Translations under genes and position numbers: made by a program | The notes under the pieces: generated by a model | Databases searched by the model: none | Seen by the model: the letters and a program-made list of their open reading frames with translations, nothing else | Told to the model about the DNA's origin: nothing | Shown here: piece by piece, positions 23,516-32,130 of the stretch | How positions within the stretch are numbered: the first letter of the stretch is position 1 | Layout of the letters: each line of letters starts with the position of its first letter | DNA from: Kitasatospora sp. MMS16-BH015 | Lineage (GTDB): Bacteria > Actinomycetota > Actinomycetes > Streptomycetales > Streptomycetaceae | Length of the DNA: 64,000 bases | Direction: 5' to 3' | NCBI RefSeq assembly: GCF_002943525.1 | Contig: NZ_CP025394.1 | Coordinates: forward strand, 7,083,001 to 7,147,000

Positions 23516-24967
23516 ATGGACGACGGTCGGGACGGGTGGCGCAAGCGGGCGCTGGTGCCGGTGCTGGTGTTCCTGGGGCTGGTGGTCTCGGTGGTCAGCA
23601 GCCTCGGAGCGCCGCTGGTGCCCACGATCGCCGCGCGGGACCACGTCTCGCCCGCGAGCGCGCAGTGGTCGCTCACCATCACCCTGCTGGTCGGCGCGGT
23701 GGCCACCCCCACCATGGGGCGGCTCGGCGACGGCCCCTGGCGGCGGGCCGTGGTGCTCTGCGGCTCGGCCCTGGTGCTGGTCGGCAGCGTGCTGGCCGCC
23801 CTCCCGCTGGGCTTCGGCTGGCTGGTGGTCGGCCGCGGCCTGCAGGGCGTCGGCCTCGGGCTGACCCCGCTGGCCATCGCCACCGCCCGGGACAGCCTCT
23901 CCGAGGAGCGCTCCCGCTCCGCCGTGGCGCTGCTCTCGATCACCACCGTCGCGGGCGTCGGCCTCGGCTACCCGCTGACCGGCGTGATCACCGAGGCCTT
24001 CGGCGTCTCGGCCGGCTTCTGGTTCGCCGCGCTGATCGCCGCGGTGGCCTTCACTGCCGCCGCCCTGGTACTGCCACCCACCCCCGTCCGGGCCCGGCGC
24101 CCGCTGGACGCCCCCGGCGCCCTGCTGCTCGGCGTCGCGTTGGCCGGCCTGCTGCTGGTGCTCAGCCAGGGCGAGACCTGGGGCTGGGGCTCGCCGCGCC
24201 TGCTGCTGCTCGGCGCCGCGGCCGTGCTGCTGCTGGCCGGCTGGGTCCGGCACGAGCTGCGCACCGCGCACCCGCTGGTCGACCTGCGGTTGGTGCGCCA
24301 CCGCACCGTGCTCACGGCCAACGTCACCGGCCTGGTCGCCGGGGTCGGGATGTACCTGCTGATCGCCCTGGTCACCCGCTTCGTGCAGACCCCGAAGGCG
24401 GCCGGCTACGGCTTCGGCGCCTCGGTGGTGGTGACCGGCCTGGTGCTGCTGCCCTTCTCGGTGGCCAGCGTGCTCACCGGCAAGGTGCTGCCGCTGCTGG
24501 CCCGGCGGCTCTCGGCCGCGGCCGTGCTGCCGCTCGGCTGCCTGGTCTGCCTGGCCTCGCTGCTCGGCTTCGCCGGCCTGCGCGGCCAGCAGTGGGAGGT
24601 GCTGGTCGTCATGGCGGTGGCGGGCCTCGGCGTCGGCTGCACGTTCGCGGTGATGCCCGGCCTGATCGTCGGCGCGGTGCCGGCCGCCGAGACCGGCAGC
24701 GCGATCAGCTTCAACCAGGTGCTGCGCTACGTCGGTTACTCCACCGGCAGCGCGCTGAGCGCGGCCGTCCTGCAGGCGCACACCGCCCCCGGCGCCGTGC
24801 TCCCGAGCGACTCGGGCTACACCACCGCCGCCCTGATCGGCGGCGCGGTCTCGCTGCTGGCGGCCGTGGTCGCCGTCGTCCTCCCGCGCCGCGCGGCCAC
24901 ACCGCCCACCACTCCGGTCGCCGCCGGGGCCGCCCCCGCCCCGGCAGGGCGTACGGTAGCCAAGTGA
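23516..24967 (+). CDS. MFS transporter, drug-efflux (DHA2-like) type
   Basis: 483 residues with about 14 hydrophobic segments. The cytoplasmic loop 2-3 motif is GRLGDGPWRRA, and motif C-like sequence LLSITTVAGVGLGYPLTGVI marks an antiporter. It is expected to export a small hydrophobic compound by proton antiport. GAGGGG precedes ATG 23516. Its last codons overlap the TetR gene start by four bases (GTGA), so the pair is translationally coupled, a common arrangement of exporter and drug-sensing repressor. Confidence 0.88.
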   Translation: MDDGRDGWRKRALVPVLVFLGLVVSVVSSLGAPLVPTIAARDHVSPASAQWSLTITLLVGAVATPTMGRLGDGPWRRAVVLCGSALVLVGSVLAALPLGFGWLVVGRGLQGVGLGLTPLAIATARDSLSEERSRSAVALLSITTVAGVGLGYPLTGVITEAFGVSAGFWFAALIAAVAFTAAALVLPPTPVRARRPLDAPGALLLGVALAGLLLVLSQGETWGWGSPRLLLLGAAAVLLLAGWVRHELRTAHPLVDLRLVRHRTVLTANVTGLVAGVGMYLLIALVTRFVQTPKAAGYGFGASVVVTGLVLLPFSVASVLTGKVLPLLARRLSAAAVLPLGCLVCLASLLGFAGLRGQQWEVLVVMAVAGLGVGCTFAVMPGLIVGAVPAAETGSAISFNQVLRYVGYSTGSALSAAVLQAHTAPGAVLPSDSGYTTAALIGGAVSLLAAVVAVVLPRRAATPPTTPVAAGAAPAPAGRTVAK

Positions 24968-25797
24968 CCGACCTCCCCGCCGCCGAAGCCGTCGAAACCA
25001 CCGCCGAAGCCGTCGGATCCGCTGCCGAGACGGCCGCTGACGCGGCTGCCGAGACGGTCGCTGGCGCCGCCGCCGAGACGATCGCTGGCGCCGCCGCCGA
25101 CGCCTCGGCCGAAAGCTCCGCCGGCACCGCTGCGCGCACCACCGCAGCCGACGCCGCTGCAGCCGGTACCGCTGCGGCCGGTACCGCCGCCGCCGGTACC
25201 GCCGCCGCCGATACCGCCGAGCGGCCCGCCGAGCCCGTCGCCAAGCCCGCTCGGCGGCGGGATTCGGCCCGGAGCCGGGAGCTGCTGCTGGCGGCGGCCC
25301 GCCAGCTCTTCACCGAGCGCGGGTACGACCGGACCACCACCCGCGAGATCGGTGAGCTGGCCGGGGTGGACCCGACCCTGATCGCGCGCTACTACGGCGG
25401 CAAGACGCAGCTCTACATCGCCGCCCTGAACGCCGAGTTCGGCTCCACCCCGCCCGCCGACCTGCTGGACCGGGACCGGCTGCGCTGGCTGCTCGACCAG
25501 GTGGGCCGCCGCGGGCCCGGCCCGGGCTTCCGGGTCGCCTCGACGCCCTACCAGGACCCGGAGGTCCAGCAGGCCGCCCAGAGCCAGCTGCACTTCCGCC
25601 TGGTCGACCCCCTGCGCGAGCGCTTCCGCCGGGACGGCCTGGACGACCCGCAGCTCCGCGCCGAACTCGCCGTGGCGGCCTTCGCGGGCATCCTGATGGG
25701 CCGCAGCAGCGGCGCCTTCCCGACCCTCACCGAGGCCGACCCGGCCGAGCTGGTCGCCCTGGTGTACGAGCTGCTCAGCCCGGCGGACGGCAGCTGA
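24964..25797 (+). CDS. TetR-family regulator with a long Ala-rich N-terminal extension
   Basis: 277 residues if read from the GTG at 24964 that overlaps the MFS stop. Residues 1-97 are an Ala/Glu/Thr-rich, Pro-poor low-complexity region made of tandem repeats; the TetR DNA-binding domain begins only at about 98 (RRRDSARSRELLLAAARQLF, TRERGYDRTTTREIGELAGV-type helix-turn-helix, ARYYGGKTQLYIAAL), followed by a ligand domain. Canonical TetR proteins start about 10 residues before this helix. The extension could be a helical tail, or the true start could be internal, although no ATG/GTG with a ribosome site is visible there. It probably controls the exporter. Confidence 0.82.
   Translation: MTDLPAAEAVETTAEAVGSAAETAADAAAETVAGAAAETIAGAAADASAESSAGTAARTTAADAAAAGTAAAGTAAAGTAAADTAERPAEPVAKPARRRDSARSRELLLAAARQLFTERGYDRTTTREIGELAGVDPTLIARYYGGKTQLYIAALNAEFGSTPPADLLDRDRLRWLLDQVGRRGPGPGFRVASTPYQDPEVQQAAQSQLHFRLVDPLRERFRRDGLDDPQLRAELAVAAFAGILMGRSSGAFPTLTEADPAELVALVYELLSPADGS
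25162..25215 (+). repeat. 15-bp coding tandem repeat in the TetR extension
   Basis: GCCGGTACC recurs at 25162, 25177, 25192 and (as GCCGATACC) 25207, an exact 15-bp period encoding the five-residue unit A-G-T-A-A. Confidence 0.8.
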
Positions 25798-25988
25798 GGC
25801 CCGCGCCGCTCCCCGGCGGCCCCGCTCCCTCCCCGGAGTGCCATGGCCGCCCGCCCGCAGGGGAGCCGGCTCGCACCGGCCCGCACCGACGCGCTGCCGC
25901 CCGCGCCGGGCCTGACCCGGGCGAGGGGCCGGCCTGGCCCGGCCGAGAGGCCGATCCGCCTCTCCAGGGTGAACCCGCGCCGGATCTG

Positions 25989-26006
25989 ATCACTCGTTCG
26001 AGTGAT
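25989..26006. promoter_or_regulatory. Perfect 18-bp palindrome upstream of the cholesterol-oxidase-like gene
   Basis: ATCACTCG-TT-CGAGTGAT is an exact inverted repeat with 8-bp arms, 85 bp before the ATG at 26092 and about 190 bp after the TetR gene. Its size and symmetry fit a TetR-type operator. The 195 bp between the TetR stop and this site are G+C rich and show no gene. Confidence 0.55.
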
Positions 26007-26091
26007 GCTGATCAATTCGAGCCCGATCGGCCCGGTGCAGCGCCTAGCGTCACTGGCGGAACTGACGATCCGACAGGGCGAGGGGTGGGGC

Positions 26092-27927
26092 ATGGCCGGG
26101 CAGGGTGCGGCGGAGCGGGGTACGGACGGGCTGAGCAGGCGGCGGCTGCTCGCGGCCTCGGCGGCCGGCGGGGCGGTCTGGCTGCTGCGCGGCACGGTGG
26201 GGCCGGAGAGCGCCGAGGCGGTGGGCACGGCGCCGGTGCTGCCCGGCGCTCTGGTGCCGTACCAGCAGGTGTACGAGAACTGGGCGGGGGAGATCCGCAC
26301 CAGTCCGCTCTGGGTCTGCGCCCCGGCCGCCCCGCAGCAGGTGGCCGACCTGGCCGACTGGGCGGCGGCCAACGGCTGGCGGCTGCGGGCCCAAGGGCAG
26401 CGGCACGGCTGGGCGCCGTTCACGGTGGCGGCGGGCACGCCCTCCGACACCAAGGTGCTGCTGGTGGACACCACCCGCTCGCTCACCGCCCTGAGCCTGG
26501 CGAGCGGCTTCGGCGGTGCGGCCGTCCGGGCCCAGACCGGCGCCTCGATGGAGGATCTGCTGGCCTTCCTGGCCGGTCAGGGCCTCGGGGTGGCCGCCTG
26601 CCCGGCGCCGGGCGATCTCACGGTCGGCGGCGCGCTGGCCATCGGCGGCCACGGCACGGCCGTCCCGGCCGTCGGCGAGACGCCCCAGCCCGGCCAGGGC
26701 TTCGGCAGTCTGAGCAACCAGGTGCTCTCCCTCACCGCCGTGGTGCACGACGCCGGCGCCGGGCGGTACGTGCTGCGCACCTTCGACCGCTCGGAGGCCG
26801 ACGCGGCGGCCTTCCTGGTGCACCTGGGCCGGGCCTTCCTGACCGAGGTGGTGCTCCGGGCCGCGCCCGACGCCAATCTGCGCTGCCTCAGCCGGGTCGA
26901 CGTGCCCGCCACCGAGCTGTTCGCCGCCCCGGGCAGCTCCGCCGCCGCCGGCGGGCGGACGTTCGCGGATTTCCTGGCGAGCACCGGCCGGGTCGAGGCG
27001 ATCTGGTTCGCCTTCACCGACAACCCCTGGCTGAAGACCTGGCAGCCCACCCCCGGCAAGCCGCTCTTCGCGCACGAGGTCTCGGCGCCCTACAACTACC
27101 CGTTCTCGGATAACATCCCGCAGCCCGTGGCCGATCTGGCCGGGCAGCTCATCGGCGGCTCCTGGGGGCTGGCCCCGCTCTTCGGCCAGCTCCAGTTCCT
27201 GATCACCAAGATCGGCCTCACCGGAGACCTGACCGACCTGCTGCTCGCCCCCGGCCTGCTGCGCAGCCTGCTCAGCGGCGACACCCTCACCCACCTGCTG
27301 GCCGGCGGCCTCCGCTCCGACCTGTGGGGCGCCTCCCGGCACCTGCTCCAGTACGTCCGCCCGACCACCCTGCGGGTCACCGCGAACGGGTACGCGATCC
27401 ACTGCCGCCGCTCGGACGTGCAGTGGGCGATCTCCCGGTTCACCACGTACTACCAGCAGTTGCTCGCGGCCTACCAGGCGCGCGGCGAGTACCCGATGAA
27501 CGGCGCGGTGGAGATCCGGGTCACCGGCCTGGACGACCCGGCGGCCTGCGGGGTGCCCGGGGCCCGGCCGCCGCTGCTCTCCGCGCTGCGCCCGCACGCC
27601 GACCACCCGGAGTGGGACACCGCCGTCTGGCTGGACATCCTGACGCTGCCCGGCACCCCCGGTCTGCACGCCTTCTGCCGGGAGATCGAGCAGTACCTGT
27701 TCGGGCTGTTCGACGGCACCCGGGCCGGCCTGCGGGTGGAGTGGTCCAAGGGCTGGGCCTACACCGCCGATGCCGCCTGGGCCGATCCGGACGTGCTCGG
27801 CCGCACCATCCCGGCCAGCCTCCGCGCCCCGGGTGCCCCCGGCTGGGACGAGGCGGTGGCCACCCTGGACGGGTACGACCCGGCCCGGGTCTTCGGCAAT
27901 CCGTTCCTGGACACCCTGCTCCGCTGA
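26092..27927 (+). CDS. Tat-exported FAD-dependent oxidase, cholesterol oxidase-like (VAO fold)
   Basis: 611 residues with a twin-arginine signal (LSRRRLLAASAAGGAVWLL) and a VAO/PCMH-type FAD domain (AAANGWRLRAQGQRHGWAPF, ACPAPGDLTVGGALAIGGHG). The long C-terminal half (DNPWLKTWQPTP, YPMNGAVEIRVTGLDDP, FGNPFLDTLLR) matches the cholesterol-oxidase substrate-binding domain of the covalent-FAD class II cholesterol oxidases such as that of Brevibacterium sterolicum. QRHGW holds the likely FAD-linking His. Expected activity is oxidation of 3-beta-hydroxysteroids or related alcohols outside the cell. The ATG follows a GAGGGGTGGGG ribosome site. Confidence 0.85.
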   Translation: MAGQGAAERGTDGLSRRRLLAASAAGGAVWLLRGTVGPESAEAVGTAPVLPGALVPYQQVYENWAGEIRTSPLWVCAPAAPQQVADLADWAAANGWRLRAQGQRHGWAPFTVAAGTPSDTKVLLVDTTRSLTALSLASGFGGAAVRAQTGASMEDLLAFLAGQGLGVAACPAPGDLTVGGALAIGGHGTAVPAVGETPQPGQGFGSLSNQVLSLTAVVHDAGAGRYVLRTFDRSEADAAAFLVHLGRAFLTEVVLRAAPDANLRCLSRVDVPATELFAAPGSSAAAGGRTFADFLASTGRVEAIWFAFTDNPWLKTWQPTPGKPLFAHEVSAPYNYPFSDNIPQPVADLAGQLIGGSWGLAPLFGQLQFLITKIGLTGDLTDLLLAPGLLRSLLSGDTLTHLLAGGLRSDLWGASRHLLQYVRPTTLRVTANGYAIHCRRSDVQWAISRFTTYYQQLLAAYQARGEYPMNGAVEIRVTGLDDPAACGVPGARPPLLSALRPHADHPEWDTAVWLDILTLPGTPGLHAFCREIEQYLFGLFDGTRAGLRVEWSKGWAYTADAAWADPDVLGRTIPASLRAPGAPGWDEAVATLDGYDPARVFGNPFLDTLLR

Positions 27928-27987
27928 CCCTGCCCCGAATGATCTTGTCCTGACGGACCTTGCCCCGAATGACCTTGTTCCGCGGCC
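27928..27987 (+). repeat. 30-bp tandem duplication after the oxidase stop codon
   Basis: TGCCCCGAATGATCTTGT at 27931 recurs as TGCCCCGAATGACCTTGT at 27961, an exact 30-bp period starting right at the stop codon. Confidence 0.8.
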
Positions 27988-28052
27988 CGCCGAGGGGGTA
28001 GTCCTTTCCCGTCACCGCACCACCGAGGTCTGGACGAGGAGAGCCCACCACC

Positions 28053-28754
28053 ATGGATTCAGCCGAGCTGCGGCGCCGTTTTGCCGCGTTGACCACCGCC
28101 CACCTGGCCGACGCGTGCGTGCGGGCCGATGTGGCGGTGCGCTGCGCGGAGCTGAGCGCGGTGGTGCCGGGCGCCCGGCTGGCCGGGCGGGCGCTGCCCG
28201 CCCGGCACGCGGGCAGCGTGGACGTCTTCCTGGAGGCGATGGAGCACAGCGACCCGGGCGACGTGCTGGTGGTGGACAACGGCGGCCGGGTGGACGAGTC
28301 CTGCGTCGGCGACCTGGTGGTGCTGGAGGCGAGGGCCGCCGGGCTGGCCGGCCTGGTGGTCTGGGGCCTGCACCGGGACACCGCCGACTGCCGGGCGATC
28401 GGGCTGCCGGTGTTCAGTCTCGGCGCCCTCCCCACCGGCCCGCTCCGGCTCGACCCGCGCCCGGCCGACGCGCTGACGGCCGCGCGGGTGGGGGAGTGCA
28501 CGGTCACCCGTGCGGATCTCGTGCTGGCGGACGAGGACGGCGTGCTCTTCCTCCCGGCGGCCGAGGCCGAGCGGCTCTTCGTACTGGCCGAGTCGATCCG
28601 CGACACCGAGCGCCGGCAGGCCGCCAGGATCCGGGCCGGGGTTCCGCTGCGGGCCCAACTCCGTTTCGCCGCCTACCTGGAGGAACGCGCCCGGCGGCCG
28701 GAGTACAGCTTCCGCGACCACCTGCGGGCGATCGGCGGCGCGATCGAGGAGTAG
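28053..28754 (+). CDS. RraA family protein (aldolase-like)
   Basis: 233 residues of the RraA/4-hydroxy-4-methyl-2-oxoglutarate aldolase family: LTTAHLADACVRADV near the N-terminus, GDVLVVDNGGRVDESCVGDL in the core, GLAGLVVWGLHRDTADCRAI and ADLVLADEDGVLFLPAAEA. The family usually has G-x-x-R-D at the metal site; here the residues are WGLHRDT, which keeps R-D. Members act as oxaloacetate decarboxylases/aldolases; RNase E inhibition is known only for the enterobacterial protein. It is a single gene after the repeat region, ATG start at 28053. Confidence 0.82.
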   Translation: MDSAELRRRFAALTTAHLADACVRADVAVRCAELSAVVPGARLAGRALPARHAGSVDVFLEAMEHSDPGDVLVVDNGGRVDESCVGDLVVLEARAAGLAGLVVWGLHRDTADCRAIGLPVFSLGALPTGPLRLDPRPADALTAARVGECTVTRADLVLADEDGVLFLPAAEAERLFVLAESIRDTERRQAARIRAGVPLRAQLRFAAYLEERARRPEYSFRDHLRAIGGAIEE

Positions 28755-28944
28755 CCCGGCAGGAGAGTGGGCGCCGAGGAGCGGCCGGGGGTAGTGGCGG
28801 GGGTGAACCGTGGCCGTTGACCGGCGGCGGGCGGGGCGGCTCTGCGATGCTGGGGGCAGCCGGGCCCGCCGGGAAGGGGGTGGCCCCGGCTCGACGCAGC
28901 TCGACGCAGAGAGACCTAGCGAGACCCAGAGAAAGGCCGGCCGG

Positions 28945-29220
28945 ATGAGCAAGATGCCTCCCCCCGGAGCGAGGGGGCCCAGCTGGCCCGGTGGGCGGCG
29001 CGGTTCGCGCGGCCCGAGCCGGGGCACCCACCCGACCGCCCCGCCGTTCCCCTCCGGGCCGGTCGAACTCGGCCTCGCGCCGCGCCTGGTCAGCCCGCAG
29101 CGCGAGCCCAGCGGCACCGACTCCGGCATCGGCGGCGCACCCCCGCCCCCGCCCGGCCCGCGCAACCCGCCGCCGCCCACCGGCAACCCCAGCCCGCCGC
29201 AGGAGCCCCCGAAGCGTTGA
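28945..29220 (+). CDS. Small Pro/Gly-rich protein, unknown function
   Basis: 91 residues from MSKMPPPGARGPSWPGG, rich in Pro, Gly and Arg, with no membrane segment; likely disordered. AAAGG precedes the ATG. No known family recognised. It lies 71 bp before the PurO-like gene on the same strand, and may be cotranscribed with it. Confidence 0.5.
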   Translation: MSKMPPPGARGPSWPGGRRGSRGPSRGTHPTAPPFPSGPVELGLAPRLVSPQREPSGTDSGIGGAPPPPPGPRNPPPPTGNPSPPQEPPKR

Positions 29221-29290
29221 CCGGCGCAGATGCGGTTGAATGTCAGGGCGCGGTGATCTTGCCGCGCCCAGGACGAGAGGGGGCCGGCCG

Positions 29291-29968
29291 GTGGACGGTC
29301 TGGCGCAGGTGCTGTCGGGGAACCGCTATCCGGGACGCGGGGTGCTCTGGGCTCGGACGGCGGACGGGGCGCTGCACGGCGGCTACTTCCTGACCGGCCG
29401 CAGCGCGGCCTCCCGGGCCCGCGAACTCCGTCTGGACGGCGCCGGGTTGACCGTCTCGCCGACCGACGAGACCGCGCACGACCCGCTGCGGCACTACGCG
29501 GCGGCCCGCGAGGCCGGCCGCTGGCTGGTATACGGCAATGGCGAGCAGGTGGCCGTGGTCGCCGACCGGCTGGAGGCCGGACAGGGCCCAGGCGAGGCGC
29601 TGGCCGACCTCGCGTACGAGCCGGACCCGCCGATCTTCACGCCCCGGATCACCGTGGTGGCCGACCGGGCGGGCGAGCTCGCCTGGTTCGGCGCGGCCCG
29701 CCGCAGCCGGGGCGGCCGGACCGCCACCGACCTGCTCACCCTGGCGGTACGGGAGTTGGCCCCCGGTGACGCGGTGCTGATGACCACCTACCGCTCGGAC
29801 GGCGAGCAGGTCGCCACCGCCGAGCCGTACCACGAGACCCGCACCGGGGCAGCGGACGGCGCGCAGCTGCTGGACGAGGTCTGGGGCGCACTGACCCCCG
29901 AACTCCGGGTGGCCGCAGCGGTGTTCGAGCCCGGCAAGGTGACCGGCGCCGCCCTCCGGCACGCCTGA
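29291..29968 (+). CDS. IMP cyclohydrolase-like protein (PurO family)
   Basis: 225 residues whose opening VDGLAQVLSGNRYPGRGVLW and HGGYFLTGRSAASRARELRL match the archaeal-type IMP cyclohydrolase PurO, with PIFTPRITVVADR further on. PurO closes FAICAR to IMP, a reaction done by bifunctional PurH in most bacteria; several actinobacteria encode PurO-like paralogues with unknown roles. No purine genes are adjacent. GTG start at 29291 follows GAGAGGGGG. Confidence 0.78.
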   Translation: MDGLAQVLSGNRYPGRGVLWARTADGALHGGYFLTGRSAASRARELRLDGAGLTVSPTDETAHDPLRHYAAAREAGRWLVYGNGEQVAVVADRLEAGQGPGEALADLAYEPDPPIFTPRITVVADRAGELAWFGAARRSRGGRTATDLLTLAVRELAPGDAVLMTTYRSDGEQVATAEPYHETRTGAADGAQLLDEVWGALTPELRVAAAVFEPGKVTGAALRHA

Positions 29969-29996
29969 GCCACCCGGACCTGCGTCGGCGGGCGGG

Positions 29997-30212
29997 TCAG
30001 CGGTAGTCGTCCTCGTCGAGCTCGACCACGCGGGCCTGCTCGGCGCGGTCGGCCTCGTTGGCCGTGTCCGGGTCGACGTGGCTGAGCGGTTCGTCCCGGG
30101 TGGGGGCGAGATCGGTGTGCTGCTCGGCGGCGTCGGCCTCGGGCGCCTCCGGGTCCACCGCGTCGAGCTCGTCGTCTTCGAACGTCTCGGGATCGGTCGG
30201 GTCGACGGGCAT
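29997..30212 (-). CDS. Small acidic protein
   Basis: 71 residues, strongly acidic (MPVDPTDPETFEDDELDAVD start, VVELDEDDYR end), probably disordered. A conserved type of small streptomycete protein with no assigned function. GAGGAGG directly upstream supports the ATG start at 30212. Confidence 0.65.
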   Translation of the reverse strand: MPVDPTDPETFEDDELDAVDPEAPEADAAEQHTDLAPTRDEPLSHVDPDTANEADRAEQARVVELDEDDYR

Positions 30213-30351
30213 GGTGGCCTCCTCGGTACGCGGACGGACAGGGACCTACCGGAAGCTACCGCTACCGCCGCCCGGTGTGTCGTAGGCGCGCGGGGGAGGC
30301 GGGGAGTGGGGCGAGAACGGGAGCGGAGAGGGTCGGACCGGCCGGGAGGGG

Positions 30352-30639
30352 TCAGGAGCGGACGAGGCGGGCGATCGCGTCGTTGGCTTCCTTGAGCTTG
30401 AGGTTGGCCTCGTCGCCGCCCTCGGCGACGGCCCGGCTGACGCAGTGCGCGAGGTGCTCCTCGAGGAGCTGGAGGGCGAAGGACTGGAGGGCGCGGGTGC
30501 TCGCGGAGACCTGGGTCAGGATGTCGATGCAGTAGGTGTCGCTCTCCACCATCCGCTGCAGACCCCGGATCTGGCCCTCGATCCGGCGCAGGCGCTTGAG
30601 GACGTCGTCCTTGTTGTTGGTGTAGCTGACCGAGGCCAT
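30352..30639 (-). CDS. csoR: Copper-sensing repressor CsoR
   Basis: 95 residues, all-helical CsoR family. The Cu(I) ligands Cys37, His62 and Cys66 keep the C-x24-H-x3-C spacing of M. tuberculosis CsoR (C36, H61, C65). KRLRRIEGQIRGLQRMVESD is the family helix-1 signature. It should bind GC-rich operators without copper and release them when Cu(I) binds. A CsoR-type site lies 63 bp upstream (30702-30724), implying autoregulation. ATG start with AAGGAGCGGAG. Confidence 0.92.
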   Translation of the reverse strand: MASVSYTNNKDDVLKRLRRIEGQIRGLQRMVESDTYCIDILTQVSASTRALQSFALQLLEEHLAHCVSRAVAEGGDEANLKLKEANDAIARLVRS

Positions 30640-30695
30640 CTCCGCTCCTTCGTCTCCCGGCGGGGTGCCGACTACCAGCAGATGCGTCCCGGGTT

Positions 30696-31478
30696 TCAGC
30701 CTACTGTACCCGGGGGTGGTATCCGAGAGCGCCGGACGCGGCCCGGCTGGGCCCAGGCGACCAGCGCACCCAGGGCGAGCGGGGCGGCCCCGGTGGCCAG
30801 CCCGGCGGCGGTGCCGCCGGGTCCGTCGGAGAGGGCGCCGGCCGGCACCGGGCCCAGGCGCTGGCCGAGGGCGAAGGCCGTGGTCAGGCCCGTGATCGCG
30901 GCGGTCCAGTGCCGTTCGGGGAGTGCGGTGCGGGCGGCTGCGGTCACGGTGGTCACCACGGAGAGGAAGACCGCGCCGAAGACCAGCGCCGAGAGCACGG
31001 CCACCGTCCACCCCCGGCCGACCAGCGGCAGGGCCGCGCCAGACCGGCCAGGCCAGGCCAATCAGCAGGGCGGCCCCGAGCCCACCGCCGGGCCGGGCCG
31101 GCACCGGGCTCCAGCCCACCGCTCTGCCGCCGAGGCCCCGCCCTGGCGCAGGTAGGCCACGAGGGAGGTCATGGAGGCGATGTACCCGGCGCCGTCGAGG
31201 GCGTAGCCGCCGAGCAGGGCCGCCCGCTCGCCCGCCCGGGCCGTCAGTACGGGAGTGGCCGGCGCCCCCAGCGGGTAGCCCACGGCGTTGGCCGTGCTGA
31301 GCGCCCCTGCGGTGGCCAGTGACCAGTGCGGCTCGGCCCGCATCGCGGGCGGCACGAGCGCCTACGCGAACCGGCCCAGACCGAGGGCGACCGCCGGGAC
31401 GGCGGCCAAGCCGAGGGCCTGGGTCAGGGCCCGCCGTCCCACCACGCCGGGAGTGTCGGTGGCCGTGCTGGTGGCCAT
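30696..31478 (-). pseudogene. Broken MFS transporter gene (YbfB/YjiJ-like)
   Basis: A good start (ATG 31478, GGAGGAGAG ribosome site) gives MATSTATDTPGVVGRRALTQ up to LGLGRFA, then TAG at 31362-31364. The same frame resumes as ALVPPAMRAEPHWSLATAGALSTANAVGYPLGAP, where the family has G-R-F-A-Y-A-L-L-L-P-A-M-R, so the stop replaces the Tyr codon (TAC to TAG). Further on the frame shifts near 31065-31150 and the rest (VFGAVFLSVVTTVTAAART, TTAFALGQRLGPVPAGALSD) is in another frame. The gene is inactive. It lies between csoR and copZ. Confidence 0.8.
30702..30724. promoter_or_regulatory. CsoR-type operator
   Basis: TACTGTACCCGGGGGTGGTATCC contains the TACCC-GGGGG-TA core of CsoR operators, just upstream of csoR and inside the 3' end of the broken MFS frame. 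Confidence 0.6.
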
Positions 31479-31605
31479 CTCTCCTCCTCGGCGTGCACGA
31501 GGGGCCGTTCAAGGGGATGTCGACCGCTGAGCGCGGCCGGGTGCTGGTCGACCGGGCCGACGGGGTACGGGGGGACTCCGCCGGCCCGGCCGGGTTCAGG
31601 GGGTG

Positions 31606-31905
31606 TCAGGCGAGCTCGTAGCCGGCCTCGTCGACGGCGGCGGCCACCTCGGCCCGGTCCAGCGCGGCGGCGGAGTCGACGGTGACCTGGCCGGTGGCGA
31701 GGTCCACGGCCACCTTGGTGACGCCCGCCAGCTTGCTCACCTCGGCGGTCACCGAGCTGACGCAGTGGCCGCAGGTCATGCCGGTCACCAGGTAGACCTC
31801 GCGGACGGCGCCGGTGGCGGCCTCCTCGACGGCGGGGGCCGTGCCGCAGGAGCCGCAGCAGGAGCCGGTCGACTCGGCGGTCTCGATCAGGAGGTTCTCG
31901 GACAT
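31606..31905 (-). CDS. copZ: Copper chaperone-like protein with HMA domain and extra Cys motif
   Basis: 99 residues. The C-terminal 65 residues are a heavy-metal-associated domain with VTGMTCGHCVSSVTAEV (M-x-C-x-x-C) and ending DEAGYELA. The N-terminus adds a second cysteine cluster, STGSCCGSCGTAP, not found in ordinary CopZ, which may hold extra metal or be redox active. It probably hands Cu(I) to an exporter. AAGGGAGC precedes the ATG, and a CsoR-type site lies upstream at 32001-32025. Confidence 0.85.
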   Translation of the reverse strand: MSENLLIETAESTGSCCGSCGTAPAVEEAATGAVREVYLVTGMTCGHCVSSVTAEVSKLAGVTKVAVDLATGQVTVDSAAALDRAEVAAAVDEAGYELA

Positions 31906-32000
31906 CTGCTGCTCCCTTGTCGCAAGTGCTCGCACGTACTCGTCTTCGGACGAACCCGGCCCCGGAGGGGCCGTTCGGGGCCGATCCGCTGTCGCGACAG

Positions 32001-32025
32001 TACCATACCCCCCTAGGGTAATTGG
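32001..32025. promoter_or_regulatory. CsoR-type operator upstream of copZ
   Basis: TACCATACCCCCCTAGGGTA (32001-32020) has the ATACCCCCC-GGGTA pattern, 96 bp before the copZ start on the minus strand. Confidence 0.6.
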
Positions 32026-32130
32026 AAGACCTGACGGAGACGGGGTGCCGGTATGGTCCGGGCAGCAGGACGGCCGGCCGCACCGAGGTGCGACCGGCCG
32101 TCAGCGGCAAGGCGGAGCTCAGCCCACCGC

